From the NCBI GenBank assembly GCA_903813345.2, contig CAIIXF020000009.1, forward strand, positions 27,750,740 to 27,814,739: DNA of 64,000 nt, given 5' to 3'. The DNA comes from Owenia fusiformis (Eukaryota; Annelida; Polychaeta; Sabellida; Oweniidae). Below, in pieces: positions 1 to 13,935 of this stretch (position 1 is the stretch's first letter; every line of letters starts with the position of its first letter). Below the pieces are notes generated by a model. It saw only the letters and a list, made by a program, of their open reading frames with translations, was not told the origin of the DNA and ran no database searches. Made by a program: the position numbers and the translations under genes.

Positions 1-841
1 ACATAAGTGTTGCTAAGTGTGCTACTTTTTCCATGTAACAATCAACATGATTCTTTGGTATCATTTTCACTTTAAATGAACTCATGAAAGGGTTAATAGG
101 TTAATGTTTCCATTTTTATCTTCATCTTTAAAATTACATTAGGTCTCTTGTCATTTACAGGCAACTAAAAGCAAATGAAAAAGCGCACCTTTAATTAAAT
201 CTCTGTGAATCGATATACATAGCCCATTTACTAAAGCTTATTGTTCTTAAACTTAACAAATACCACAAAACATAGAAGACTTTATATCAATAACTTATAC
301 TGAATCTGATTATAAACTATAAATAATGATAGCATATCACCAATCAAGGCCTAAAAAGATCATAGATCATAAAGTTGCTAAGATTAAAACAAATTAAAGA
401 AGATTCAATCTCAGATTGTCTCTTTAAGCACTTGTATCAAGAGTACGAATCAATAGAACACCCTTGGTATATGCAGCAAGTGATGATGGACCAGACAGGT
501 TCAACAGAGTGACTGGTCTTAGGTTCAACGGTTATTTTTGAATTTAAATTACTCATATACACTGTAACTTGCTGAGTATCTACTTATTTGTAAAATTTGA
601 TATTCATGATATATTGGAATGTTTATAAGCTCCCACATTTTTTTATAAATCTTTTTATTCAAAAATCAATTATTTTTTATGTTTCCAAGCTCCCAAATTT
701 TTTATAAATTTTTAGATTTCCAACTTCTTATTACAGAATGCCATTTCGTTATATTACAAAGTCTTTCAATTGTTGTAGAATATCCTTGCTCAAATAGTTC
801 TATTTATTATTTAGATCTGTCATAGATATATGTAGTCTTAC
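1..841 (-). other. Intron 4 of the J-domain gene (partial)
   Basis: AT-rich sequence with no coding potential or recognisable repeat. It is the beginning of the intron after the 32-bp exon and continues left of the window. Confidence 0.5.
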
Positions 842-873
842 CTGTTCATTGTCCAAACTATCATCTATATCAT
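842..873 (-). CDS. J-domain co-chaperone, exon 4 (32-bp micro-exon)
   Basis: A 32-bp candidate exon between acceptor TTTCAG and donor GTAAGACT. It enters in phase 1, restoring the Asp codon split by exon 3, and continues DIDDSLDNEQ in an open frame, leaving in phase 0. The acidic stretch directly follows the J-domain. The evidence is phase agreement plus good splice signals; there is no family match for so short a peptide. The rest of the gene lies to the left of the window. Residues 1-841 are the start of the next intron, and I see no further exon in them. Confidence 0.68.
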
Positions 874-3800
874 CTGAAAGAACACAAATAAAATTCAAAT
901 TTTATAATATGTTATGTCATGTCAAACACTGTCAGTCTAAGAGTAAAACCTGTCAGGGAGTAAACTTCCCAAACATTTTCACAACTCCACGCATTTAGAC
1001 AGGTCCTAGTGTCTATTTATGAATGGTATGCCTGAGAAAAGTTGGTTCTCAATTAGAAGTCAATGTTTCCTGCCCGAGTGTTAATGTCTGTAGAAAAGAG
1101 TGGCCATGAATGACAAGAGACGAGACAAGACACTCTTCATTAAGTAAAACTGGAGAAAGGAAGCTCCGTAGGGAATCTTGAAAAATATGTATTATTATAT
1201 TAAGTTCAAAAGTTGAGAAAAAAGCCAGACATATTAAAGGACATGCTTATGCTCTGGGCGCAGAGTTGAGTTTTTATCCAACCTCTAATTGGTTTAGATA
1301 ATTTTGCTGTTTAGCAGCTCCACACCTTACTGTTAATGGCCAACATACCTGGGTCAAAAATCAATTCAAACCTATCACACTGTCATTTTTTTGGTCTAGC
1401 AAATTCAGACTTTCTCTTATACTGAAATAATATAGACGAAGCTATCTTTTAAGAAGCTAAGTCAAACGATTGCAAATGGCAACATTATTCACGTTTGACT
1501 TTTGATTGAATATCCTGAATTGGGATTATTAAAATATAATACTTTGACCTTTTCCTATCTATCTTGTATAAATCATGTACAGAATTATATTTTAACCTGG
1601 AAAGGAGGACAACAAAACAGGAATTGTCTCGTCTCCATAGTGATATCCAGGTCTTTGTTAAATAACCTACATGTTGTGATACATTCTTGAAAAAGACTAC
1701 AGGATATGAAAATTAATTACACGTCTTATGTTATTACCCTTGAACGTGATGTGATCATGGCTGACTATCATGCCATCGCTTGGTTCAAATTCAATTTATA
1801 TTTAATTGTATAAAGGTGACTGATCTGAGTGAGAAACAATGAGATTTATTTGGCAAAATAAGATTTTAACCTTCAAGAAATATTCTAAGCTAATAAATGC
1901 CTTACTCTGTTGATGTAACCATGGAGATATTATCACTTCATATTTTTTTAACAGAATGAGTTTTCTTATGTTCATTATGTTTCATGCAATGTTCCATTTA
2001 GTACTAAGAAAATAACAAACTCCAACAAAATGATTTCTCCAATGAAAAATAGACTAAGATATTACTTGGTCCCTGGATAATCATTTTCAAAGCTTGTGTT
2101 TCAAAGCATAAATATAGAATTCTATTGAATGTAAGAAATAGGATGTTGTTGATTTGTCTTTCATAAATTAACATTTGTTCAAAATATAATTAACTAACAC
2201 ATGTAAAGGTAAAGGTAAAAACAAATTATATAACATATATTTAGTTCCTCTCATTTAGGTGTTAAGATTCAGAATTTGTTAAGTACTCTTCATAATAAAA
2301 GGATATAGTGAAGAATCAAGAGATTTATCTGCACAATGTCTTATAAGAAAATCAATGTAGAAGATCTCTTAGAACATCAACTTAATCTTCAAATAATCCA
2401 GTACATCTTTACCAAAGTGCATCATGGGATCGATTTACCTCCTCCTCAGATTGCTACTGCCAGAAAAGCAAATCAAGAAACAAACAGTATCAGCGAAATG
2501 TGTTGGAAATGCCAAAAGTCAAATGTAGATAAATGAAAGCAAAGGAACTTTGGATGAAATACTTAATAAGTAGACTCGTCATAAGCCTAAGAAAGAAAAC
2601 ACTATAGCCAAAAACAATTAGCAAATAATTTAAGTTAGATACAAAAAAACATTTGTGGCTGAACACAGCAATCAACACAAAATCATATCCGGGAAATACT
2701 ACTTCCTAGAAACCCTGAAACATTACGCGGAAGTACATCTTGTCTGCGTCTGGAAGAATGTTTTATTTGTGAAGATAAGAAAACCATTAGACATCAAAAA
2801 TGAAAATATCCAATGGAGTACCCTTCCCAATAAAGATCTAATTAACTAAGCTCTGATGTAGAGAATATCCAATGAATTACCCTTCCCAATAAACATCTAA
2901 TTAACTAAGCTCTGGTGTATGGTGTTCAGGGTAGTGATGAGATGATGATGGGTAGGTAGAGATATAAATTTCATAAATATGACTATGGGGTTTTATATTT
3001 GTATATTTTTCATTAGTCTTGCTTAAAAGACCCTGTACCCCCCCCCCTTTATCCTTCTCTCTATATATATATATTGCCAGGTAAAGAGAGTGAAGGTGAC
3101 GGGGGGGGGGGGGTGGATACAGTCTTTGAGAAAGACTAATTTCTCATTGCTTTTCAAAGAAAAAAACTCAATTATGTTAAGTTTGATCTCCTTACAGAAA
3201 ATGTGATCAATCCCCTCACCCTTATAAACATATAAAATAAGTGTCATGAAATAACTCATCCTCTCAATCTCAGACTAGAATTTTCTCACTAATTAATGAT
3301 ACCCCCTCATAAATCCAAATTCAACTGTGTAATAAAATTATACAGTATCTGCATCATAAAAAACAAGGAACATTTAGTATACTGCAAGATTGCTGTGTGT
3401 GATCTAACCATCGGAACAGAATCATATTTATATACTAAGGAATCCCTTGGCTGTTATCTACAAATAACCTACTTGTACCCGATTGAAAATACGAAAGTCC
3501 TGATAAAGAAGCATACTTTGATTAAGTTTAACATGTTGTATATAAAACATTCATCTGATATAACATCAAAAAAACGATAGCATGTTTTCTTTTTGACACA
3601 TGTTTGTGTCATTTAATATGAAAATATCTTTACACAACTTATTCCAATAACATCAAAAAATGTTTTTCAATTGACTGTATTGATGTTACATTTTTAATGG
3701 ATTCTCTAAGTTTAGTGAATACTTCAATGGTACAAAAGGCATTCAATGTGTGACCCTGAATTTATATAAGCTAGCCATAATACCTCACTCTTAAAAAACA

Positions 3801-5027
3801 GATGATTTCAGTTGTGGTACCAATATGATAACACTCTTTACGGCCTTAAATAGAACTTTGAATGTGAAATGAATGCTTTTTATTACTTATATTACTTAAG
3901 TGGTACATAAAGTGATGATTTTCTGATTGGATATATAATAGATCGAATTAATAATAATTATCTAAAATTTGAAGAGTATTGATAACATCAATCTCTTGAG
4001 AAGGGTTCCAATATACACAGGTTTCACTGTAAGTAAATACATGGGGAATAACCAGATCAGACTAGTATTTACAAAAGATTTGGGTAAAAATAGAAGCTTA
4101 ATCCCTTATAAATAAAGAAGGAATACATATTTATGTGCGAGAGGTTGAAAATATACGAAGGTTACATATGCTTCCAAAAAACAAAATGGTCTGCTTCCAA
4201 AAATACAAAATAGTCTGCTTCCAAAAACACAAAATACATGTAGTCTATTATAAGTTTGGAATTTAAATCAAAATGTTTTTGTTGGTTATTAGAAATCTCA
4301 TTACAGTTTTTCTGTTCTTATAAAAGTGGATTTAAGCATTAAAACTTGCGGATCAGTCAGTTCATTCAATTATTAAATGGGAGTTAAAGGGACAATCAGA
4401 TCTAGAGTATGTTCAATAGAATAGAAAAAGGTTTCAATTTTACATATTTTTGGGCTCATATAATTCCTTGTCATATATTTTCTCAAAAAATCCCCAAAAT
4501 TTCTAGGAAGACTCAAGAATTTTACATATATGAGTTCATATTTCTATAAATGTTGATACCCAGATCAGTTTTATCAGAATAATTTTATTACTTTTTGCAA
4601 TTTGAATCTCATCATTTCAAAAGATATTGTGGATAATTTGGGAGATAACAATCTCGTCAAAGGTGATGCTACAATCACTTTAAAACAATAAAAGGTTGGT
4701 AAACATAATGGTATTCTTAGCATGATACATTTATCATTTTATGAACTATACCACTGTATATTTAAGCTTAATGTTCATTAAAAACATTTCTATTATCGCC
4801 ATATCTATTGCAAGGACAAAGTTTGAACTGATATTGTATGAATTAACACACCCACTATATTTGATTTAAGTCTAAATGAAAGTAACTGGTTCAACCAGTC
4901 CTGTGTTGAAGAGTCTCTCTTCCACCCACTGTTTTTGAGACAGGGTGCAATATAGGAACAAGACACATCTCTGCCTTACCCCCACCCCTCATACATCTAG
5001 TGTAGTTAAGGAATAACAGGTACTTAC
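874..5027 (-). other. Intron 3 of the J-domain gene
   Basis: About 4.2 kb without coding exons. It holds a decayed right end of the Mutator-like MITE family (about 1430-1487) and a 58-bp direct duplication around 2807-2911 (CCCTTCCCAATAAAnATCTA). Poly-C and poly-G runs occur at about 3040-3050 and 3100-3112. The 2336-2536 open frame ending in a CWKC-like motif is discussed under rejected items. Confidence 0.6.
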
Positions 5028-5088
5028 CAGCTATAATAGATTTATACGCAGCAGTGATCTCTGTAAATTTGGCATCAGAGGAATCTCC
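5028..5088 (-). CDS. J-domain co-chaperone, exon 3 (J-domain helix III)
   Basis: A 61-bp exon with acceptor TTTTTCAG and donor GTAAGT. It encodes GDSSDAKFTEITAAYKSIIA, which matches the end of a J-domain (the family pattern is roughly aeekFkeIneAYevL). It enters in phase 0 from exon 2 and leaves in phase 1. Exons 1-3 therefore assemble a complete J-domain of normal length (about 60 residues) with no insertion. The linker between HPD and helix III (RSLKEKGDSSD) is of ordinary length. Confidence 0.87.
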
Positions 5089-5866
5089 CTGAAAAATACA
5101 AAACAATGCATTATAACATGCAAAATGTCACCACATGCCATTTGTTACAGATTCCAAACTACCATATCTGAACAGAAAAAAAGATGACATAAAAACATGA
5201 AATGGGATCCCTGGATTCCCTGGAACTGTGCATTAAACTAATATAGAAATCGTGAAATTTTTATTTTTTCAAAACACAAATAAACTCCTTAAAATGAGAA
5301 CAGTGTTCTGAGATGTGTCCAAAAAAGTGCTCCTTTATCTGAAAATTGGCACTGCATTCCAACAAAAACTCAACAATTTCAAATAATGAGTAACAATCCA
5401 TCTTTAAATAAATAAATAAGCTTTATGATTTTAAGTTTTAGTGCCTGAAATTAAGGTATAAGACAGGGTTATGGCAAAGTTGAATACACTGTACATAATA
5501 GACTCTTAATCTTATCTAGAGTAATTGTATATGTTCACATTTGACTTAATACATGATTTATAAATTCTTTCATTTTTCATTCTATCAATTCTGACCCACA
5601 AATTACTCCATCGCTAGGAAGAGCCTACATATATATTCAAGTCAGGGGCCCAATAAATGAATAATCACTAAGAGGATAAGATGATATACTAATGAGCTTC
5701 TATCGATGTTAGAAAAAATCCATCAATCATATGCCACTCTAGATAATTTCTACTTCTGTGTCATGTGTAAGTGTCCTCAAAATATACAGTATACATGTAC
5801 AGTTAATATTACAGACAAGTAAAATGTTAAAATTCAAAAAGAATACAAAGTACAATATTCAGATTA

Positions 5867-6055
5867 CAGTAAAACCCGTCTCATCAAAACAAAATTGGAA
5901 CCAGTCAAAAGTGTTCAGATGAGTAGGTGTGGTGTTCACATTTAAAGATTCCTTCTCACAAAATCAAATGGAAGATAACAAAATTAGGACCCATAAAATG
6001 TTCACATTGAGAGGTGTTCAGATTAGAGAGGTGCTCTGATTTATTCGTTTTACTG
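5867..6055. mobile_element. Mariner-like MITE flanked by TA
   Basis: A 189-bp element with inverted ends CAGTAAAACCCG and CGTTTTACTG, flanked on both sides by TA, as expected for Tc1/mariner-type insertions. The interior has short internal repeats of GTGTTCAGAT type. No coding capacity. Confidence 0.65.
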
Positions 6056-6595
6056 TAGTTGTCGCATTCATGATCCTTCAGAGGATAGTTGCTACTTCTT
6101 TGAGAGACTTCGCTTTAAAACCAGGTTTTCTAGTCTTGCATCGAGCCCTCGTGACCTCCTTCAAACTTCACCTAAACCAGGACTATATACTATCAGTATA
6201 TAGGGGGTGGTTGACTTATTTATGCAAAACTACATTTTCAATATTATAAAGTCAAGTTGTTGGTTTGATTAAGTGCTGGAATGTGATTCTGAGTCATACT
6301 TCATATTACTCGATCAACGATGCAGACTGAAGCAGTGCATATTAACACTTGGTACAGATTGAATGAGCATTCTATGTGAAGCGAAAAATCATTTTTGAAA
6401 CTGAATGTGTGATATTTTTAAAACTAGCTTGTGCTTACTGTTTATGTCTTCAATTATATCTGTGTGTATTTTGGTGATCAATATATAAACATTATATACG
6501 TAATGTATTTTATCGGGATAATGTGGAGTCTAGCCTTCAAGGTTGTTTTTAAATGTTTGAATCTCCCACTGGAAGTAGGACACACGCAAAGAACC

Positions 6596-6733
6596 AATCA
6601 CCACCTTTTGTTAGATGCCAACTACCAACCACCAATCGCCAAATGACCATCGCCAACCACTGATGGCCAACCACAGTCACAAAAAAGACCATAACAATAA
6701 GTCACCACTTTTTGGTGGTGACATAATAAAGAG
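6596..6733 (+). repeat. TGTCACCAC dispersed repeat, copy in intron 2
   Basis: A diverged copy ending GTCACCACTTTTTGGTGGTGACATAATAAA-like sequence, preceded by several CCAACCACCAATCGCC motifs. The family is defined by an AATGTCACCAC left part, ATGCCAA/TTTGTTACA interior and a GGTGGTGACATAATAAA right end. Confidence 0.55.
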
Positions 6734-7815
6734 TTTAAGCTTTTCAAGTCGGTGCAAATAGATTTTCAGGTGGGTGTCAACCTATTTTCAAAATCTCAGG
6801 TGGGTGCTACGCCTACTTGTTTTAATGCTGGGGAGATCACTGATAATAAACTACTCATCAGCAAACAGGATCATGCATAGAGTGATAAACTGGGAACTTT
6901 ATGATTCAATGTTATGGAGTTTTGTAATAGAAATGGACCTGAATCAAGTCAAGGTTATACAATACCAATCCTAGAACTCGAATTTACATACGTACTTGTA
7001 CAGTATACGATATATATATATATATCAGACAGAGGCCATCCTGCAATACTATAGAATAAATTGCAAAACCATTTACTATTCAATTACTAATTCGATACAA
7101 GGATAGACACAATATAGATGTAGTATTAAAGAATTAAGCAATACTTCAGCAAGGTCTAACTAAATGAAATGAAAAACCTTGGATTGATAGTTAATACAAA
7201 TCATGTTTGAACAGAAACCGCTAATCTTTAAATCCTTTGCTAAAATAATTATATTATACCGTTCAAAGTGAAATGGCAGAAGTAAATCTTATTTCTTTCT
7301 TGGTTTAAGAAACAAAAATTGTCAACATCACGTACTCTGGGATATATTTCATAATACTCATTTTAATGAAATGACATAGCACCAAAATGGAGAAAACTAA
7401 TATGGAATAAAATAAAACAAGGTCATGAGAAAAATTCTCAAAATGATTTAGAATAGAAAATAGATTTGGATTTATCAGATTTTTAGACATAAAAGTCTTG
7501 ATTTGCATTTGATCAGAGAAACATTTGAACAGGGGTTATATTGTCTAAATATGGCATTATTCCATCGAATACAATATATGTATTGTTGAGTAGAGTACTG
7601 TATTTATTTCATGAATTTAAGGCAAATAAGTTCATATATATTATACTCTATGTTTAAGTAGTAAGTTGCCAATACCTCCAATTTGCTTTGGAATAAGACT
7701 GAACCTGCCCTCGGAAATTGTAAAATTCTGCAAATATGGTTTGATTTGTTTATGACTTGATTTCTCCATCAAGTCACCTCTTAGCCATCTGTTTCCTCAG
7801 TGTGTTACTGAGAGA

Positions 7816-7970
7816 ATGGGGAGCATAGGAATGGGCAGCATAATAGCATAGGAATGGGCAGCATAATAGCATAGGAATGGGTAGCATAATAGCATAGGAG
7901 CATAGAAATGGGTAGCATAATAGCATAGGAATGGGTAGCATAATAGCATAGGAATGGGAAGCATAATAGG
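7816..7970. repeat. 23-bp tandem repeat
   Basis: About six units of AGCATAGGAATGGGCAGCAT plus AAT, slightly diverged, in intron 2 of the J-domain gene. The minus-strand frame through it is a repeat shadow. Confidence 0.7.
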
Positions 7971-8738
7971 GAATGAGGGTCAGGGATTAGGAAGGAAAAA
8001 ATAAGGTATGGGAGATTGATGTGCAAGATCAATTTCATCTTATATTATGTTGCAAAAGGTTTGCGCAAAAGGTTTGCAATAATTTTTTGTACCAAGACAA
8101 TAAAGTATAATAAAGAGAGTTATCAACATAATGGTAGCCTATTTGAACAGAGAGATTGATGAAAGTCAATGTATTTCTTAGTACTGAACTTAAGTAATAG
8201 ATTGCTTGGCTCTTTCATATATGGCACATCAAATTGTAACTTTTTCAGCGGGAATTGCTATAACACATTTAGATTTGGTTAGAATTGTCAGATAAACTGA
8301 AAATAAAACTGCAAGGTGAAAATATGCATAGACCGATTGATTCATATCTCAAGAATATTGTATATAGACTTGTTTTTACATCAATAATAAATGTATGTGT
8401 AAATTATGTTAGATTAAACAGCTACCCATCCTGATGCGCATTGAATCTCCTTATTACAAGACATTATCATGGTAATGGTAACCATATACAATAATCACCT
8501 CAAGAAGAAAAATGAAACTTGAAAACCTTTAACTCAGTTACATTTACCCATCAGTTCAACTAAAGTGTGCTGTTATAGTGCTAGTCTTGCATATAAATTT
8601 TTTCATATGATCTACCAAATCATATTTTGGGGCCGTTACTTAAAGCAATTGAATTTGAGAAAGCTTAATTCATGTTTTCAAAAATAGGCTCCTGTGTTAT
8701 GATTAACATTGGAGAGATACCTACTGGGTTACATATAT

Positions 8739-9102
8739 TGTTGTTCATTGTAGTACAATGTTGTTCATTGTTGTACAATGTTGTTATTGGTGTACAATGT
8801 TGTTATTGTTGTATAATGTTGTTAATTGTTGTTTATTGATATACAGTGTTGTTATTGTAGTGCAATGTTGTTAATTGTTGTACAATGTTGTTTATTGTTA
8901 TACAGTGTTGTTATTGTAGTACAATGTTGTTAATTGTTATACAATGTTGTTTATTGTTATACAGTGTTGTTATTGTTATACAGTGTTGTTATTGTTGTAC
9001 AATATTGTTATTGTTATATAATGTTGTTACTGTTGTACAATGTTGTAAAATGATGATAATTGTCGTATAATGTTGTTGTTATTATTGTACAATATTATTA
9101 AT
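8739..9102. repeat. Degenerate TTGTTATTGTTGTACAATG tandem repeat
   Basis: Irregular units of about 20 bp built from TGTTGTTATTGTTGTACAA and variants with TATACAGTG. It lies 95 bp beyond the exon 2 donor of the J-domain gene. Confidence 0.7.
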
Positions 9103-9197
9103 TGTTCTTCAGGTACAGTTTTTGTTTATCAAACTATACTGGCATCTAAAGTTGGTAGAATTCTTAAAAAGAATTGCATTTGAGAGAAGTTACTCAC

Positions 9198-9265
9198 CTT
9201 TTCTTTAAGAGATCTATCAGGGTGATATTGCAAAGCTTTTTTTCTGTACGCCCTATGTATATCAT
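9198..9265 (-). CDS. J-domain co-chaperone, exon 2 (HPD motif)
   Basis: A 68-bp exon with acceptor TTTTCAG and donor GTGAGT. With the Asp completed from exon 1 it reads DDIHRAYRKKALQYHPDRS and then LKEK. This is J-domain helix II (the AYRKKALQYHP pattern) followed by the invariant His-Pro-Asp loop that contacts Hsp70. All three HPD residues are present, so the domain should be able to stimulate Hsp70 ATPase. The exon enters in phase 1 and leaves in phase 0, agreeing with both neighbours. A TTGT-rich degenerate tandem repeat begins about 95 bp downstream in the next intron. The exon is too short to stand out as an ORF; it is recognised from the motif and splice sites. Confidence 0.9.
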
Positions 9266-9815
9266 CTGAAAATACATAATTAGGGACTGTTGTTAGGTGT
9301 TAATAAATGTAAGGATAACATGTTCAAATAAAACTTTACTGAATGTCGGTGAATGAAGGTTCAATCTCCTCCCAGGGGATAAACCTAAATTATGAAATAT
9401 AAGCAAATGATATAATACATACGGCATTGTATACATGACATCATATATATTCTATATATGACATCATTCAAATAGTCATATCTATGGCATTATACATGAA
9501 GGTACATTATACAAATGACACAACAATAAATATAGTAACATGATGTCCATTATTGTTTTCACGATGCCATCAACATTACCTACATAAACCTGAACATACT
9601 GCCAAATGAGCTACATCCGGGTTCATTCTATGTTTAGTTTATTTATGCACTTTATTTGTCATCAAGCAATACTAAAATATTTCATTAACTTTCATCATTC
9701 TCTAATGATTTATCAAATGAAGGAAGAGAAAAACATAACATCAATGTTCAGATACATTAAGGTGATATCATGAATCAATTTAGAATCTATCAGACTAATG
9801 CATGGTCCTAACAAG

Positions 9816-9906
9816 GCATTAACAAAAATGGCACCACTTGCCATTTGTTACAGCTGCCAAATGCCAGCCGCCAAATGGCATCCACAAAAAAATTTGGAGA
9901 CTATAA
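9816..9906 (+). repeat. TGTCACCAC dispersed repeat, truncated copy
   Basis: Left part of the family only: AAGGCATTAACAAAAATGGC, TTGCCATTTGTTACAGCTGC, and CCACAAAAAAATTTGGAGAC. The right palindromic end is missing. Confidence 0.6.
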
Positions 9907-10965
9907 TAATTTTCTGATGCATATTCTAGGAGTGTGCATAAGCTGATAACCCAAAGATTCATTACAAATAATGAAACAAGCCAGGGTTAATAAATAGATT
10001 ATTCATTGTATATGTAATTCAAAATTTCACGCTTTTTGTACTAAACCAGTCGATAAATGGTAAAATATCTCATTTTCTTTATGTATGTTTAGTTTAATGA
10101 ATGTCTAATTTTTATAGTTCTTTTACCGAGCTGACATAATATAGAATATATTTATATGCCAGGGCAACATTTACGCCTGTCTTTTTGATACATCAATAAT
10201 AGGATGTAGTCTTGTATCAAATCCCTGGTCACCCCCTTCCCCTACATCAACGTCTAACCCTATGCTAGAAAGACTGTGGAGCTGCACAAGGGCTTGTTAC
10301 AAGTCTAATGCGTGACCAGTTCCAATGAATGATAATTGTTATGATAATTGAGACCTTTAGCTGCAATATTCTACCATCCTGTTATATGTTTTATGTGGCG
10401 AGATGAAGCGGAGATGCAGTTTGAACCAGACGCCCGTTGAATAATGCGATCAGATTAACCTAACAACCCAGACAACTATGAATCCAATATCATTTCCAGA
10501 TATCAAACATCAATTCCGAGAACCAAAGTTGTTACTTAGTAATCTTCTCCCCCACATATACTACTCTAAGGTAGTTTTGATGACCAAGCCTATATTGCAA
10601 CAACAGCATCCATACAGAGCTTTAGACGTCATTTTATATCAATGTTTTGGTACCCCTTCCGATAATGTGATTCTACTTAAAAGAGAGCTTCATCTTCACT
10701 CTAAATTCCGATACTTGCACTTATATTCAATTCAAATTGAAATGAACTCGGCTAAAAGATGTCAAATGGTAGACAATATCTCTTTCTTCTCTATAACCTT
10801 AATGAATAGCAATCACAAATTGAAAGCAATCATGTAAAGGTTTCTAAATTGAATCAATATGTCAACCACTTTTCTAAATGCAACTTGCCATTCATGCTAT
10901 CCCAATTAAAACATCTGTACAAGTCACGATATATGTGAAAACCAAACAGAAAGTTCAATAACATA

Positions 10966-11256
10966 CAGTAAAAGCTGCATATCCGAACACTTCACTAATC
11001 TATACATCTCTCAACATCATGATAAACCATGACATCTCAAATCTTCTCAACCCTGAGATGATGCATGTTTCAGGTGAAACAGAAAGATGCTGTGAGTATC
11101 AGAATGACCTCTCAATGTGATCTTTTGATTGTCACCTTTTGTTTATTAGTTTTAATCTGCCATTGCTTACCATGTTATAACTCCTTGAAATGAGATCTGC
11201 CAATCTGAACAATTTTGGCAAGTCCCCGAAGTGTTCTGATTATACAGGTTTTACTG
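10966..11256. mobile_element. Mariner-like MITE (diverged ends)
   Basis: Inverted ends CAGTAAAAGCTG and the complement of CAGGTTTTACTG. The left flank is TA and the right flank has decayed to AA. The subterminal words GAACACTTC and GAAGTGTTC are also inverted. It is related in its termini to the 5867-6055 element. Confidence 0.5.
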
Positions 11257-12112
11257 AACCCTTTCTCATTTTTGCAATTCAACCCCCAGTTTCATCTAAA
11301 CATAACATACAATGAGAATACTGTTAGATATATATTGCGCAAATGTTTTGTGATCGCACAGTAGTATAATGCAATATAATGGAAAGGCCAAATGTTAAGG
11401 GAAATCAATATGAGATTTCTACACTCTGAACAATCAAGTACCAGTAATGAATGACAGAAACAATGCTGAAGTTGATGCTAATAAAATACCTAGTAATACA
11501 TCCTTAAAGCATTCAGCATTCCTCCTTTCAGCATATTAGCTTAATATTCCAAATCCCAATCGGCTAGCTATATAAGGAACGGCCATTAACACGGTTAATC
11601 TTTCTAACTTGAGAAAAAAGTTATATTTTATAACAAAAAATTAGGACAAAATCTGGGAAAAACTTATGACTCAAGAACGTGCATTTTTGAAATATTCCAT
11701 CATATATGTTAAGAATGATCATTACAGAAAGGTAGCACAAAATGTGTACTTTTAGATAAAGAGTCATTGATAGAAAAGGAAATATATTTTCTCTTCTATT
11801 TCAACACTGAAATGCATCCTTACTGTAAGCCAGAGGTACAAACAGTTAATTAACCGATATAGGCAAGATGGATGTACTTCCTGAAATGTTATCACAACCT
11901 TGGAATATTACAATGAAGTTCTCCGGGACTAAATGATCGGATCACAGTGACCGTATTCATTTTCATTTCATTCGCAATAAATCGACCATTTTGTTTCAAG
12001 TTGTTTTCCTGTTCAAATCAAGATGGGAATCCTACTACTTAATATATGCTGATTGCCTCATTCAATGACTTTCATATATTTCATTGAATGTGTTGCTCGA
12101 CTTATGAAATAT

Positions 12113-12330
12113 AGACTAATATGTTGCTTGTCTCATTGAATATGTTGCCTGTCTCATTGAATATGTTGCTTGTCTCATTGAATATGTTGCTTGTCTCATT
12201 GAATATGTTGCTTGACTTATGAAATATGTTGCTTGTCTTATTGAATATGTTGCTTGTCTCATTGAATATGTTGCTCGACTCATGAAATATGCTACTTGTC
12301 CCATTGAAAATGTTGCTTGATTTATTGAAA
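12113..12330. repeat. 21-bp tandem repeat
   Basis: About ten units of ATGTTGCTTGTCTCATTGAA plus T. Because the unit is a multiple of three, two minus-strand frames stay open and read as 7-residue repeats (NIFNETS). It is in an intron with no splice context, so not a gene. Confidence 0.75.
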
Positions 12331-13935
12331 TGTTGACCATTCAAGGAATGAAAGTTGCTTAGACCATATATTTGTGTTAGATCTGGTTGGGTCACAGAGT
12401 CTTAAAACAAGCTAATATCATCCCATGCATGTTGGCATTCAGGGCTTTAGGCTAATAAATATTCAATGCACTCACACATGTTTCAAGGACAAAAGTTTTC
12501 AGGTGAATTGTGTACTTTGTGGTTTCAACTCGCATTTTATAGTATTGTTCCCAGGTATTACTTGTGGCTTTTACAAAATCTATATTTAAATTCATATTAA
12601 ATGCTAAACGTACTAACATGTCCTTAAACATAAACTTCAATTATATATATATCAAATAATCAGAACTTTATTTTTTAGTTTTCAGACCCTCTATGAACCA
12701 ACTGTGTAAACAGGGTTTATTTACACCAAGGGGCGAATCTCAGATATCTTAGTCCTATGACGTCTTTATCGTGAGCTTGTATGGAATATGTACACTTCTT
12801 TTATAGAAAGCACATTTGTATAAAATATGACTTGTTAATGCACAAAGAACTGTGGTTGAATAAGGCAGAAGAAGAGTTTTTAACAGAACATGTTTGTGTT
12901 TGAGAAGATTTGTTAATTTATAACACTCTAACAAAGCTCAACTAATGCAGACTGATGGAGTATAACATATATATTGTACTTTTATTGAAAATTATTGCTT
13001 TGTGATAAAAATAACTTATAAAAACATAAACAGAAACAATGAAGATGTATTCTCACATTTTCAGTTTCAATTTTAAAAACATAAGACTCTACTAGGTATA
13101 ATACCTGTTTTTACAAACAACAACTAGTTTTGGCTCTTTCCCTAGTTTTTTTGAAGGATAAAAATAATCACCATTGAACCAACCAACTGTTGTTCTTGCC
13201 AAAACTGTTTCATCTTTCAAAACAACATAGCTCAACCTTGTTACATGGCGAGAGTGATACCATTTATACATAGCACAGTAAAACCTCTTGCTTGCAGTAT
13301 GCTTTGGTGAAACAGATCCCTATTATATAATAATAATAATAATGAACTTTCTCTTTTCATACTCTCTCATCTTGTCGGTAAAAACACGGAGTGAATTTCC
13401 TCTAATCTAATATATATTCTTCATGGATCAAATTGCGATATTAAGTTGTAAAATATATGTTCATTATAAATAGGTTGTATTGTATATTGAATACTCAAAT
13501 TACAATCATATATGACAAAAAAACAATGATGAGCCAAATAGAATATTACTGTACGACATAGTTGTATGAATATTGATATTGTTATGGAGTTTATAACGGC
13601 TGCAATCATTATAATTATGAATAATTACCACACAAGAGAATATGGCCTAATTAACACCTGAATAACACATGTCTGTAGCATATACATGCACAAACTGTAT
13701 GGTTTGTTTAAAAAACGCCTGTGCTTACCTAACTACTACAGGCCCATAGCCAAGGAGGAGCCGGGTCTGCTCTCAACTCCCCCCCCCCCTCCTGGCTAGA
13801 ATTCTTTCAAAATCAAGCAGTATTTCACCAATCTGAGCACAATTTTTTAGCAAAATTGTCAAAATGTCCCCCCCCCCCCTTGGCAAAAGCTTCCCCCTTA
13901 GTAAAAGCTGGCATCGGGCAAGTACAACCCAACTA

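Larger units (their letters stand above)
5089..9197 (-). other. Intron 2 of the J-domain gene
   Basis: About 4.1 kb of non-coding DNA. It contains a mariner-like MITE (5867-6055), a copy of the TGTCACCAC repeat (6596-6733) and two short-period arrays (7816-7970 and 8739-9102). I see nothing else coding. Confidence 0.6.

Noticed and set aside
2336-2536. 66-codon plus-strand frame ending in MCWKCQ
   Set aside because: The CWKC motif recalls the C-terminus of L1/Tx1-type LINE proteins, but the stretch is too short and diverged to call.
10478-10837. 119-codon plus-strand frame
   Set aside because: Part of it (LLKRELHLHSKF) is a fragment of the Mutator-like MITE. There is no family resemblance, and it lies antisense inside an intron.
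12102-12395. 97-codon minus-strand frame with NIFNETS repeats
   Set aside because: It is the translation of a 21-bp minisatellite. A second frame of the same strand is open as well, and it lies within an intron with no splice context.
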